Part shown: one piece after another, positions 1-11,100 of the stretch
How positions within the stretch are numbered: position 1 is the stretch's first letter
Layout of the letters: each line of letters opens with the position of its first letter
Assembly (NCBI GenBank): GCA_003255065.1
Contig: QAOA01008484.1
Span: forward strand, 43,259-107,258
From: Cercis canadensis
Lineage: Eukaryota > Streptophyta > Magnoliopsida > Fabales > Fabaceae
Reading direction: 5' to 3'
Length of the DNA stretch: 64,000 bases
Notes under the pieces: generated by a model
Seen by the model: only the letters and a program-made list of their open reading frames with translations
Database searches by the model: none
Told to the model about the DNA's origin: nothing
Made by a program: the position numbers and the translations under genes

Positions 1-493
1 AAACTGAATACTATTAATCTCCAAAACTGTTTTGCAAAGGCATACACGAATTCCTTATATAGGCAATTCGGCCAGGAGGCTACAAGCTATGATGGATCCT
101 CTAAGAAAGTTAATAAAACCCTAATACCCAGTTTGGCCCATAGACATAAAGGCCCAAAATATTAAAAAACGAATTTAAAACTAATTAAACGTTTTGGCCC
201 ATAAACATAAAGGCCCAAAAATAAAACAATTAAATTAAACATTATTTTTGGCCTGCTCCAAACTTGGGCTCCAAGCTGGCCCATGTGCACCTTCTACAAG
301 AGACAGATAAGTGATCCATCTCAACTCTGAACTTGGCCCAGCTGCTCTTTCTTTGGTCTGCACCTCTTGGACTAGGCTCAACAATGCCTCTCTCACTCGC
401 TTAGCTCTGCTTCTAGTCATCGGGCCTCCAACTCCAAGCAAGGGATCATGAACACTCCTAGGGTTATGGCATGTAGCAAGCTGATTCGCATCA
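1..493 (-). repeat. LTR-retrotransposon 3'-end repeat, copy A (cut by window edge)
   Basis: On the - strand this reads a coding tail containing GGPMTRSRAKR, a basic motif often found at the C-terminus of plant Ty3/gypsy polyproteins (family knowledge), followed by AT-rich LTR-like sequence with repeated GGCCCA blocks and a TATA-like TATATAAGGAATTCG on that strand. A second diverged copy lies at 40766-41517. The two copies stop being alike at the same base, just after GATTCGCATCA on the + strand, where copy A meets the copia fragment. The coding tail is 235-441. The left end lies outside the window. Confidence 0.6.
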
Positions 494-494
494 C

Positions 495-950
495 ATGTCC
501 TTAAAGAAAAAGCTTATCACCACCTCACGAGGCACCCAACCTGTTTTTGCATATCTGCAACTTCTCAAAAACCTTGCAGAAGAAATTCAACAAATCTCCA
601 ATCAACCTGTGCCTGATTCAGATCTAGTTATCTATGTCTTGAAAGGTCTCAGCCCTGAGTTTAAAGACATTACTAGTTCTCTTCTCGCTAGAGATACTCC
701 TATTTCTTTTCTAGAACTCAGAGACAAGCTCGTTGACTTTGAAGACTACATGAAAACTGATGATTCTTCATCTCTAGTTATTCCCTTCACTGCCAATGTT
801 ACAAACCGTAATTCTCTGGTGCCCTTCAAAAAGAGATCCTCCTTTACCAAACCCTTCTTGTCTAACCCATCCACACCTATCACTTATCAACTGTGCCTCA
901 AAATAGGCCATACCGCAGCCCGATGTTATAAATTTTTTCCTCACCTATGA
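495..950 (+). pseudogene. copia gag fragment (UBN2-type) with disrupted zinc knuckle
   Basis: The 151-residue ORF carries the copia gag helix pattern (VLKGLSPEFKDITSSLLAR) and ends in a CCHC-type zinc knuckle, LCLKIGHTAARCYKF, in which the first cysteine position is a tyrosine. Nucleocapsid binding to RNA through this knuckle would be lost. The N-terminal part expected in copia gag is missing, so the first codon at 495 is only the first base-supported position and not a true start. The ORF ends at a TGA at 948-950, yet the frame stays open beyond it into protease, so this is a nonsense break inside gag-pol. Confidence 0.8.
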
Positions 951-1613
951 CCTAAACGAAACCCAGAAGCCCACTACACCTCCCCTCAACCTGCACTCAA
1001 TCCTCATCCATGGTTACTGGACACTGGTGCCTCGCACCATGTCACCAATGACTCTACAAATATGCACCCCAAACAAGATTATTCTGGTATTTATAACATG
1101 GTTGTTGGCAATGGTAAGGCTCTTCCCATCACTCACCTTGGCTCTACTCACTTGCACACTTCTTCTTCATCTTTTAATCTGCATAATGTCCACTGTGTAC
1201 CCACCATGAAACACAATCTTGTTTTTGTTTCTCAACTTTGTTCTAATAACAATGTATCTGTTGAATTTTTTTCTTCCTCTTATTCTATCAAGGACATGAC
1301 CATAGGGGCACTGCTCTTTCACGGCCCGAGTAAACATCACATGTACCCTCTCCTTGTCCAAGTCACTCCGCCATCCCTCTCACCATGTGCACTCACTGCT
1401 CATCGGCATTCTCCTTCCTCTTTGTGGCACCATCGCCTTGGACATCCTCATCTCCGTATTCGCCAGCATGTGGCTGTTGCTCATCAACTCCAGCTCTCTT
1501 CAACTCTGCCTAATTGTGTCTCTTGCTCATTCAACAAAAGTCATCGCCTTCCCTTCACCACTTCGAGCCTCAAGTCTTCTAGGCCATTAGAAAATTTATT
1601 TGCAGATGTTTGA
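951..1613 (+). pseudogene. copia aspartic protease and integrase N-terminal domain
   Basis: In the same frame as gag the sequence reads WLLDTGASHHVT near 1008-1043, which holds the D-T-G-A active site of copia proteases, then the GAG-pre-integrase zinc-binding domain: LWHHRLGHPHLR near 1419-1454 supplies the histidines and NCVSCSF near 1515-1535 the cysteines. The frame ends at a TGA at 1611-1613, exactly where copia integrases normally carry a tryptophan (DVWGP); the frame is open again after it. The protease would cut Gag-Pol and the zinc domain would help DNA binding, but the break makes this copy non-functional. Confidence 0.82.
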
Positions 1614-3506
1614 GGTCCTGCACCTATTATTTCAGTAGATGGTTTCAAATATTATGTAGTTTTTATTGATCATTTTACTCGTTACTCCTGGCTATATCCC
1701 ATTAAACAAAAAGTTGATGTTCTTTCAATTTTTATTCAATTTAAATCACTAGTTGAAAAATCCTTCAATTATTCAATTTTTGCATTTCATGCTGATAATG
1801 GTGGCGAATTTCTTAAAATGAAATCTTTTTTTGTCTCTCATGACATCTCCTTTTTCACCTCTCCCCCATATACCCCTCAACGCAATGGTCTTGCCGAGAG
1901 AAAACACAGTCATCTTGTTGAAACCAGTCTCTCTCTACTGCACCATGCATCCTTACCATATTCTTTTTGGTCCTTTGCCTTTATTACTGCCAACTATTTA
2001 ATCAATAGATTACCTACACCAATTCTCAATATGTCCTCCCCTTACTTAAAATTATTCAATGACACACCTAACTATTCCAACCTAAAATCCTTTGGTTGCC
2101 TATGTTATCCTTGGTTATGTCCCTACTCATCTCATAAACTTGATTCACGATCTCACTCTTGTATTTTCTTAGGGTATTCCATCTCACACCATGCCTTTCT
2201 TTGCTATGACTTTCATCATAACAAATACTATCACTCACGACATGTCAAATTCCTTGAAACAATCTTCCCTTTCAAATCTTATGTGTCCCCTTCCTCCAAG
2301 TCCTTTTTTCCCTCAGATGCCAATATTGATCATGTTCCCGTCACATATTATCAAGTCTCCTTCTTTTCACCCACCTCTCCTTTATCTCCGTCTCACTCTT
2401 CCACTTCAACTGCATCACTCCCCTCTGCCACTTCTTCTCCGCATTTCCCTCCCACAAATACCATTTCTTCTGTACCTATCTCTTCCTCATCAGAGTCCTT
2501 ATCCCATGCCAACACCACTTCAGATACCAGTATACCTCCACCTCACGAGTCTTCCCCCTCTCCACCCTCATCTCAACCTACCCGAATGATCACTAGATCA
2601 CAAAACAATATTTTCAAACCCAAAAAACCTTTTACTCTCCACACCACCAAACACCCCATTACTGACTCACTTGAACCCACCTCCCTCACTCGTGCTCTAC
2701 AATCCTCTGCCTGGCGCCAAGCCATGTCCACCGAGTTTGATGCTCTCCTCCCCAATGGCACCTGGCCTCTTGTTGCACCGCTGGCTCATGCTAATATCAT
2801 TGCCTACAAATGGATATATCGCATAAAGAGGAAACCTAATGGTGATATTGACAGGTTCAAGGCCCGATTAGTGGCCAAAGGCTTCACTCAAAGACCTGGC
2901 ATCAACTATACTGACATTTTTAGCCCTATGGTGCGTCCCCAAACTATTAAAGTTATCCTCTCCATAGCTCTCCGCAACAAGTGGCCACTTCGCCATATGG
3001 ATGTCAATAATTCCTTCCTCCAAGGCACACTCCATGATACTGTCTACATGTCCCAGCCACCTGGCCATGTTGATTCTGCCCACCCAACCTATGTCTGCAA
3101 GCTGCATAAAGTTATTTATGGACTGAAGCAGGCGCCCCATGCCTGGTATAAGGAGCTGGCTCACTTTCTTCTGAACTACGGGTTTGTCAACTCACTTTTT
3201 GATGGATCTCTCTTTTTTTATAATACCTCTAGAGTGCATGCCTACTTCCTTATCTATGTTGATGACCTGCTGCTTACTAGGAATGACTTTGCTTTTCTCT
3301 TTACCTTCTGTCATGCCTTGGCGTCTCGGTTTTCCCTCAAGGATCTAGGCACCCCGTCCTACTTTCTGGGTGTTGAATTCATCCCGCAGCCAATTGGTTT
3401 ATTTCTCTCTCAGAGAAAATATATACTTGATCTCCTCCAACGGACAAAAATGGATGGTGCCAACGGAGTCTCTAACCTTTACATGTATAAGGACTGGATT
3501 GTATAG
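1614..3506 (+). pseudogene. copia integrase core and reverse transcriptase (no RNase H)
   Basis: The integrase core follows the stop: VVFIDHFTRYSW, FHADNGGEF near 1788-1814 and the glutamate of NGLAERKHSHL near 1884-1916 give the D,D,E catalytic set. A serine- and proline-rich linker (about 2270-2570) leads to the copia reverse transcriptase, with NGTWPLVAP near 2752-2778, LKQAPHAWYKE near 3124-3156 and the catalytic YVDD at 3255-3266. The 562-codon ORF from 1818 ends in non-element sequence (YMYKDWIV) just after the RT thumb, so connection and RNase H domains are missing. All visible active-site residues are intact; the loss is by truncation and the upstream stops. Confidence 0.85.
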
Positions 3507-5053
3507 TATATACCTTATATAGTATTTGTTAGCAGCGATGAATTATATAAGAAATATATTTTGGATTTCTTATTCGGTGTTTCACTGCATATGCTTATAC
3601 AGGCTCGGGGTAGGGATAAGGAGGGATAAGCTATCCCCGAATAAATGTTGTGTAATAGAATTCCAACCTCGATCAACCCCAAATAAGGAGGGTAGATTGG
3701 TTGAATCCTTGTGTGTAGATATAGATAAATAGGTGTTTCACTAGTAAACTGCAGGAGGTCAATTCAGTATGCAGTGAAGCAAAAAATCAAATTACAACAC
3801 ATAAAGATAGTATTAGTGCTTCTTTTTGTTTTTTAAGAAACTTTTGAGTACTGACTTTTGATGAAGCAATTACTCTGAGTTTTGTTCCTGCTCTCCCCTC
3901 CCCAGCTCCTTAACCTGAAAATTAATTTAATCAGTAAGAGGCACACAAATATTAAATGCATAAGTTACCATAGACCATGCATAAACTTTAAAGAATAAAA
4001 ATATAAGATTTTTAAAACATAGACCAAACTTTAAAATCAAAATTATCAAAAATATGTTTCCTTAGTCTTTGTAGATATTGCAAAATAATATGGCTCATAT
4101 GAAAACTTTATTCTTAAGAACAAATCAATCCATGTTAAAGTAGTGAAGACATTGCATTGGAGCTTAAGGGTTTGTTTGGGAATTGAAGGGGAAAGGAAGA
4201 GGAAGGATACAAGAGGAAAGGGAGGGAAAGAAAAGGAAGGGAATGAGAGAGATTTTCTTCTCCATTGTTTGGATGATTAAAATGAGTAAAAAAAAAAAAT
4301 GAAATGAAAAAAAATAAATAAAAATTTATAATTTTACAAATTTATTCTTTATTTATAAAGTAAATATATTTAATATAAGATTTAATAATATTATCTAAAT
4401 AGTATTTGAAAAAATAAATAGAGGTAAACTACTCCACTTTTTTTTTTCAAATCCCCCAAATTAGAGGAACACAAAAGTAAAGGCAAAAAAAAAAATTTGA
4501 GGGTTTGATATTATCCCTTAATTTTTTTAGCAATACAAATAGTTAAAAAAATTGGAAAAAAAGAAAAAAATGGGCTAGCACTTTGTTCGCATGAATAAAA
4601 CAAGGCCAATTCAAGCTGACATGTTTTGCTAGCTCTCACTCTTACACTCAAAGCCCATTAGTAAAATGTAGTTATTTAATATTATATTATATTATATTAT
4701 TTTATTTTTTAAAAAATATTAAAAATATTTTTAAATTTTTTGTTTTTGTTTCCATAAAATTTTTGACGCGTTTCAAAATATTTCCATTTTAACAACAAAA
4801 TTTTGTTCTGGGTAAAAATTTTCAGGTGTTTCAAATGTAATGGGCCATGTTATCTTAGAAATGCACCTCATTATTATTATTATTATTAATATCCAAACCT
4901 TAGACAACACAAATCCCACCAATCGGAGCCTCCGAGTAATTGGTGGTCCTTTTCTTTCTCATCGGAGTTCTGGCCATCCATTGCCGGAAACCGCCACTTT
5001 TCACCCTGATTTGAGACTAAAACCTATCTTCTAATCTCATTCTCTCACCTGCA
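3507..5053. other. Non-coding region upstream of the kinase gene
   Basis: No gene is supported here. It holds a short GC-richer stretch at 3600-3720, a purine-rich GA tract at 4170-4250, poly-A runs near 4289 and 4480, and ATTAT/ATT microsatellites at about 4680-4705 and 4871-4890. The last 200 bases before the kinase start are richer in C and CT, as expected of a plant 5' untranslated region. A clear TATA box could not be assigned. Confidence 0.5.
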
Positions 5054-5068
5054 ATGGACAATTTGTAG
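5054..5068 (+). promoter_or_regulatory. Short upstream ORF in the kinase 5' leader
   Basis: An ATG followed by three sense codons and TAG (M-D-N-L-stop) ends 37 nt before the main start at 5106. If the transcript begins upstream of it, scanning ribosomes would meet it first. Its effect is inferred only; it could be outside the mature leader. Confidence 0.4.
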
Positions 5069-5105
5069 GGTTTCTCATAGCCACTACTCCGCCAGTTTCC
5101 CAGAC

Positions 5106-5165
5106 ATGTCTCGGCAAACAACGTCGACCGCCTTTACCAAATCGAAGACTCTCGACAATAAATAT
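5106..5165 (+). CDS. MAP3KE1 (MAPKKK7-like): MAP3K epsilon exon 1
   Basis: Encodes residues 1-20, the short tail before the kinase domain (ends SKTLDNKY). Donor GTAAGC at 5166. Intron 1 (5166-6853) contains a TTTTAG microsatellite near 5593-5620 and a G-, T- and A-rich GGTGG-like stretch at about 6000-6230. Confidence 0.9.
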
Positions 5166-8100
5166 GTAAGCCAATCCGCTGATATCTCCATATCTTTACT
5201 TTCATTTTCGATCGCCATCGTTTTTCGCCAATGGGTTTTATAAATTTAGTTTCTGTTTGGCTATTGAGATAATGAGGGTGAAGAGAAGCAATGTGGAAGT
5301 TTTTGAATTGTTTCTTGGTGTCATCTGATGAATACCAGAACTGATTTGGGCAGGCTAAATATTTGTACGATGGGAATTTTTTAAGCAGAATTCTGATTTT
5401 CATTTTGCTTCAGTCTAGCACCCATAGCATGGGAAAATATGTTTTTGTTTCTGCCGTTCTTTCCAATGACATTTTATTAAGATCTTTTTCATTTTTGTGG
5501 GTTTTGGGCTACTTTAGCAGTATTGAAAACAGAGCAAATAGGGATTTTGGAATGCAATTTTTGAGTGGATGGTGCTGCTTGTCTAATATTTTTTAGTTTT
5601 AGTTTTAGTTTTAGTTTTTTTTTTTGGCCATCACTGTTTTGTCCACTCCAGACTGCAAAATTATCTATGATTCACGTTCTGTTTGGCACTGTTGAGACTT
5701 CAACTCTAAAGACTATATGCATATAACCAAATGTCTTAGAGTGGAAGTTTTAGTATTAAACTATTGTTATATAAAATATATGTTTGAATGAAATAAGTTA
5801 GGCTGTTTTATTAGACAAAATCAGAAAGTAATCTGTGTAAAAGACAGATGATGGAATGATTGTAGTAAAGACCTTATCAGTAATTACAATAATGGTAGCA
5901 ATGTGAACAATAACAAAATGGTGATAGTAGCAATTATGAACTAATGGTATTGGTAGAGGGGCAATACTCTTCTGATGGCAATAGGGGGCTAGCATATATC
6001 TGGAGATAGGACAGGCTGGTGGTAGGGCATGGTAATGTGGAAGAGGTGGTAGGCAGTGGCCTGGCAGTGATAAGGAGTGGTGTTGATTCTGGGAGAGGGT
6101 GAAAAGAGGTGGTGGGGATTGGGTTACTGAGTTGAGGTGATGTTGTGAAATGGAGAGGTGGCAGCAGTAGTACTTATACTGCTGGTGGTGGCACTGTTGG
6201 TTGTGGTAATGAGGTCAAATCAGTGCTTATAGGCTGGAAACTATGACTTTTAGGACAACATTTAGGGTTGAGGGATGATACTGCTGATGTTCACGGTGAC
6301 AACTCCCTAATATTTTCATCAAGCCACATGCCATTAAATGTTTTTAGTTTTTGTGATCAGTGTGGGGTTTCTTCACACTGGAAAATTCAGTTTAAAGTTT
6401 TAGTGTTGGCAAACAATAAGTAAGTAATGTACTTACAACAATTGTATGCTATAATCTTTATTTTCATGTTGAAATAGGTGAAGAACCAGGCTTTCATTAT
6501 GTTTATTGATATTAAACTGAGCTAAGTTGAGCAAGTTGTGGGTCATTGATTCTCTAATCTGAACAGTTGATTTGAGTATGACTTATTGCTCAATATGCCG
6601 CAATTAAAAGTATTATGCGCTTTGTTCTCAGTTGCTTGATTTTAAAATGATATAAACACTTTTTTTTTTCTTTTAATTTATTCTGTATATAGATGAATGC
6701 CAGTGTCACATTAGATTCAGTTGGGTTGTGCTTTATGCTTTATGCTTTGTCTTTTTTTTTTTTTTTTGTTGAAATTGCATAGAGGCTTTGCTTACTATAT
6801 ACCTTGAATTTTGGATAAGTGATATTTTGGTTTGCATATGAAATTTTGAGCAGATGCTTGGAGATGAGATTGGAAAAGGAGCATATGGTCGAGTTTACAA
6901 AGGTTTGGACCTAGAGAATGGAGACTTTGTTGCAATTAAACAGGTTTCTTTGGAGAATATTGCTCAGGAGGATCTCAATATCATCATGGTATGAAGAAAG
7001 TGACTTAATATCATTATAATTTCTTTCCTCTTCTTATCTCATTATATTTTGTTTATAGCTCATATTTATAAAATGGAAAGATTATAAACTTTTTACCAAT
7101 GCCAGTTACTTCTTTTTAATGGTGAAGTTGATCATGGTCCTAAATGAAAGTGAGAGAGTGAGTTTGGGAGAGAAGGGAGGGGGATGATGGAGTGAAGGAG
7201 ATTTTTGTGTCTCTTTTGTTTTTTCTTCTCTCAGTGTTTATTCTGAGGAATATTATCTAGCAATAGGGATAAATGGGATCACTAGGGTGTTTACATATGC
7301 AAAATGTAGGAAATTTGAAGGCTGTGGAATTCTTTTTTGATGAATGAAAAGAAGAAATACAACTAAGAAGAGGAAATAATAATTACAAAATTAAGAGAGG
7401 CTAAGATATCTTCCAGACAAAACACACAAAAAAAATAAAAAAAAATAAAAGCAAATCTACATAAGAGAGGCTGTCCAATCCCTCTACATATCTGATAGGG
7501 AAAATCCACTCCCTTAGAGAATATGGCCACCAAGAGTAATCAGACCCCCAAGAGAAGAAAACAGGTATGTTGGATAAACAAGCCTGAATCAGAGTAATGT
7601 GACCATCAAGAGAGAAATGCCGCCTTTCCAAGTGTCTTGAGTGCAAAATCTTCTTAATTACAGGATCCAAAAAAGAAGCAGCTAGAGGATTACCACCTAA
7701 GGGCACTCCCAAGTAAACAAGGGGCAAGCCAAACATGGTGTTAAACACCCAAAGTCTGAGTAGTCATAAGTAATATAAATAATGAATTAATATTTTATTT
7801 AAAATAGAGTAGAAAACCTTGGTGATGAATTTGGAGTTGTTCTGAACTCAAAACTAGTACTTCATAAGTACTTTAGAGACATCTGTTTTTGATGCCTAAT
7901 TTTGATGTTCTGATTAGGAACCTCTGATTACCTCTCGGTGTTGGCCAACATTAACTTGTTGAGCCAACTACAGAAAGGTGAAGACTTGGCTTTAATTAAC
8001 CATTAAATTTAATTGCTATTGAATTGTCAAAAATAAAAATAAATAATTATTAGTTTCCAGATTCTACATTTGGATAATCTTTGTGATACTCTTTTCAAAA

Positions 8101-11100
8101 TATGGGATATACCATGTAGTTTCTATTTGGAGCTTAACATGAAAATACTAGTTATTATCTTTGTAATATCTGACTTACTTTGATTGGTGCACAAGATCTT
8201 TCTGTGCTTATGGCCTCATCGGTTTTGAGCTTGATTGGTTTCTGGATTTTGATTGGAGTAATGAAAAGCCATCGATATTTTTATGCTTTTGGAGCATTTG
8301 CAAACTTTCAATTTTTCATGTTGGATGATAGGCCTATTAAAAATGGAGTGTTCCTATTTTCCCCATTTTCATTCTTTGAGTTGCTTGATCTACTATCCTT
8401 TAATTTATCTCCTTCCTTCTTCAGCCTGTTTCTTCAGAGATATTTTGCTCTTTACAATTGATTTTTTTTGTCCGTACTTATTTGATAAGGTTTATTAAAC
8501 TTGTCTACCTTCTCTGGATTCCAAAGATTGCTGGTTTGATCACTGTCGATCTTCCTTTTGCTTTTTCATTATCACTATGAACACATTTTTGAACTGTGAG
8601 AATGAAGGCATAAATTTTGGTAAGCTGGTGTTCGCAAATGAAAACATTTTTTGTTAGGATTTTATTTGTTAGTGTTGCCTATGTTGATTAGGGTTTGGAT
8701 TTGTGGATTACTATTTTTGTAAGTTTGAGATTTTATTCTTAACCACCCCCACCACCCCCCTTCCCCCTTGGTGGGAACCTCAACAAAACCAAATTGTGAG
8801 GGATTTTATTCCCAGGATTCTGTTCTTCCAGTTTACTCTTTGTTTGGATAGGATTTTACTGCTTCGGATTACTCTTTGGGGGCTCTAAGTATCTCTTTTT
8901 GTCAAACTTCAATATCTTATTTTGGCATTTGGATTAGAAGATATCCAGAGTCTTCATATTGTTTCTTTTGGTGTGGGTTGTGTATCAGCTGGTCAATTTT
9001 TTTTTTTTGGGTACATGGGAAGGGGGCAAATTACTCACACATGCTGGGGTAGGGGATTGGACAGGGGGTCTTCTCCTCAGGGAGCAGTCCCCTGACCTCT
9101 CGGGCAATAGCCTGAGTGGTGCCACAGCTGGTCAATAACAGAAACTTATTTTAAGCCTCTTCGAATCTATTTTATGAACTGCCAAGTGGATCATTAAGAT
9201 GCTGAAAAGATTCATGTTTTTCGTTTGAATTCTACTGGTGCTCAGATTCTAGCCTCCAATAATTGATGCTAATAAAGCATAGTAGCACATAATTACAGGG
9301 AATCTTGACTATTTGATTACAATACAAACTGTTGTGCTCATTTTCTCTCGAGCTTCTGAAATGATTTTCCATTGTTAGAAAATCTCAAGAGTAGCTTTAC
9401 TGCTTTCCCTCTGTTACTCCTTAGCAATCACAAGTGATACTTATCTTGTGCTGAGTTTTTTGATTCTCAACAGGAAGTTGAGAATTGATTGGGCAGGCTA
9501 GAAAACACCTAACATCAGTTTCTTATATTGTGCTTTCTCCCGTTTAAAGCTTATCATTATTTAGGAATGTGGGTGATATTAAGGATTACCTTTTTGAGGT
9601 TAGATCTGGAGTGTATTGGGTAATAGAAAAAGTAAAGCAAACTAAATTTTTTGATAGTAACAAACAGGAAAACCCAGTGTGTATGACTCTAGAAAACTTG
9701 TGAAAGCTCTAATTGTCTTCATATTGTAGCTTTTAGTATCTAGTATCTATTATGTGTATTCACTAATTTGGTACTGTGCTTTTCCTTTAACAACTCTGTC
9801 TCTGGGTGGACGCATTAATCATTTCAGCAAGAGATCGATTTATTGAAGGTACTTATTTTTTTTCGATTGCTATGTCTTGCTCTACATTATTGATTAGAGT
9901 ACCTTTTTTTTAATAACTGTCATGGTATTATCTGATCCATTTGTCATGTGTGGGAGATTTAGGTAATGATGTGCTACAACATGCTACAGTTGTTCTTGCA
10001 ATGAAAAAAACACTTGTAAACTGATAAATTTGGAATTTTGGATTGGATCAAAAGTAACTTTTCATTTTTCGGAAGTGGAAAAATAACTATTATTTGATCA
10101 ATATACATGATTTAAACTCTTTTCTATGTCAACCAGCAGTTTTGTTTTTCTTATCTATGTCCTAAGTTACCAAGAAAGGATATTTTGTGCCTTGTTGAGT
10201 ATATTGAATTGCAAATAATGGCAGTTAATGAAGTATCACACGGGCTTTCTAACTCTCATATTGGTTATTAAGAGAATTAAGCTGAATATTTCCTGTTTAT
10301 ATTTACCATTGCATTATCGGTGGACAGTTCCTTGGCTTAATCCTTGGAACTAGTCTAACAAAGTCAAGATTCTGAGAGCCTGTGGAATGAGTTTATATTC
10401 ATTATGTGATGCCTTTTTGGAAAATGATTATTATTTTGCAGAATTTGAACCACAAAAACATTGTAAAATATCTTGGATCCTTAAAGACAAAGACTCACCT
10501 GCACATAATTCTTGAGTAAGTGAGCTCAACTCTATTTCACAATGCAAAGATATAATGTTAGTATCATTTGAAGGGTACTCAAAGGAATTAACGGATTTTA
10601 CTAATGGTTTACAACTGCATAGGTACGTGGAGAATGGTTCACTTGCAAATATTATCAAGCCAAATAAATTTGGACCTTTTCCAGAATCTTTGGTTGCTGT
10701 TTATATTGCCCAGGTTTGTAAATCTTCTACTATTTATCAATGTTCGATCAGGATTTGGCCATTTAGGGTTTTAATGCTAAATGTAATGTATGGTGAGGCA
10801 GGTATTAGAAGGCTTGGTTTATCTACATGAACAGGGTGTTATCCATCGGGATATTAAGGGTGCAAACATATTGACAACCAAAGAGGCAAGCATCCCCTTA
10901 CTTTTTAGTCTTCTATTTAAGAGCTTTGTTTTAATGGCAATGCTTCTGATTGTGTCTATGCAAATTGATTGTATTGCTATGTTACTTGAGCAATCCATAT
11001 ATAGGTGACTTTGTTATGATATATTTCCTCCTTTTGCTTTGAACTTAACTGCTCAATGTAATGTAAGCTCTTGCTGAGCCATAAGCTTAGCCAAGTTGTG

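Larger units (their letters stand above)
494..3506 (+). mobile_element. Ty1/copia retrotransposon body without LTRs
   Basis: A single reading frame (frame of position 495) runs from gag through protease and integrase into reverse transcriptase, broken only by two in-frame stops at 948-950 and 1611-1613. The order gag-PR-IN-RT is the Pseudoviridae/copia order. No LTR, primer binding site or RNase H is present: the 5' side abuts the repeat at 1-493 and the 3' side ends in RT shortly after LLQRTKMDG. It therefore looks like a fragment left by deletion or recombination and not a complete insertion. Confidence 0.85.

Noticed and set aside
2191-2589. 132-residue P/L-rich ORF
   Set aside because: Out-of-frame shadow of the serine/proline linker of the copia polyprotein.
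5593-5620. TTTTAG repeats as telomere-like DNA
   Set aside because: Plant telomere repeat is TTTAGGG; this is a short intronic microsatellite.
8180-8498. Two overlapping hydrophobic ORFs in kinase intron 2
   Set aside because: T-rich intron sequence gives Phe/Leu-rich translations by chance; both frames look alike and no start context or homology is visible.
8700-8780. C-rich run as a regulatory element
   Set aside because: A simple CCACC/CCCCC low-complexity stretch in an intron with no supporting context.
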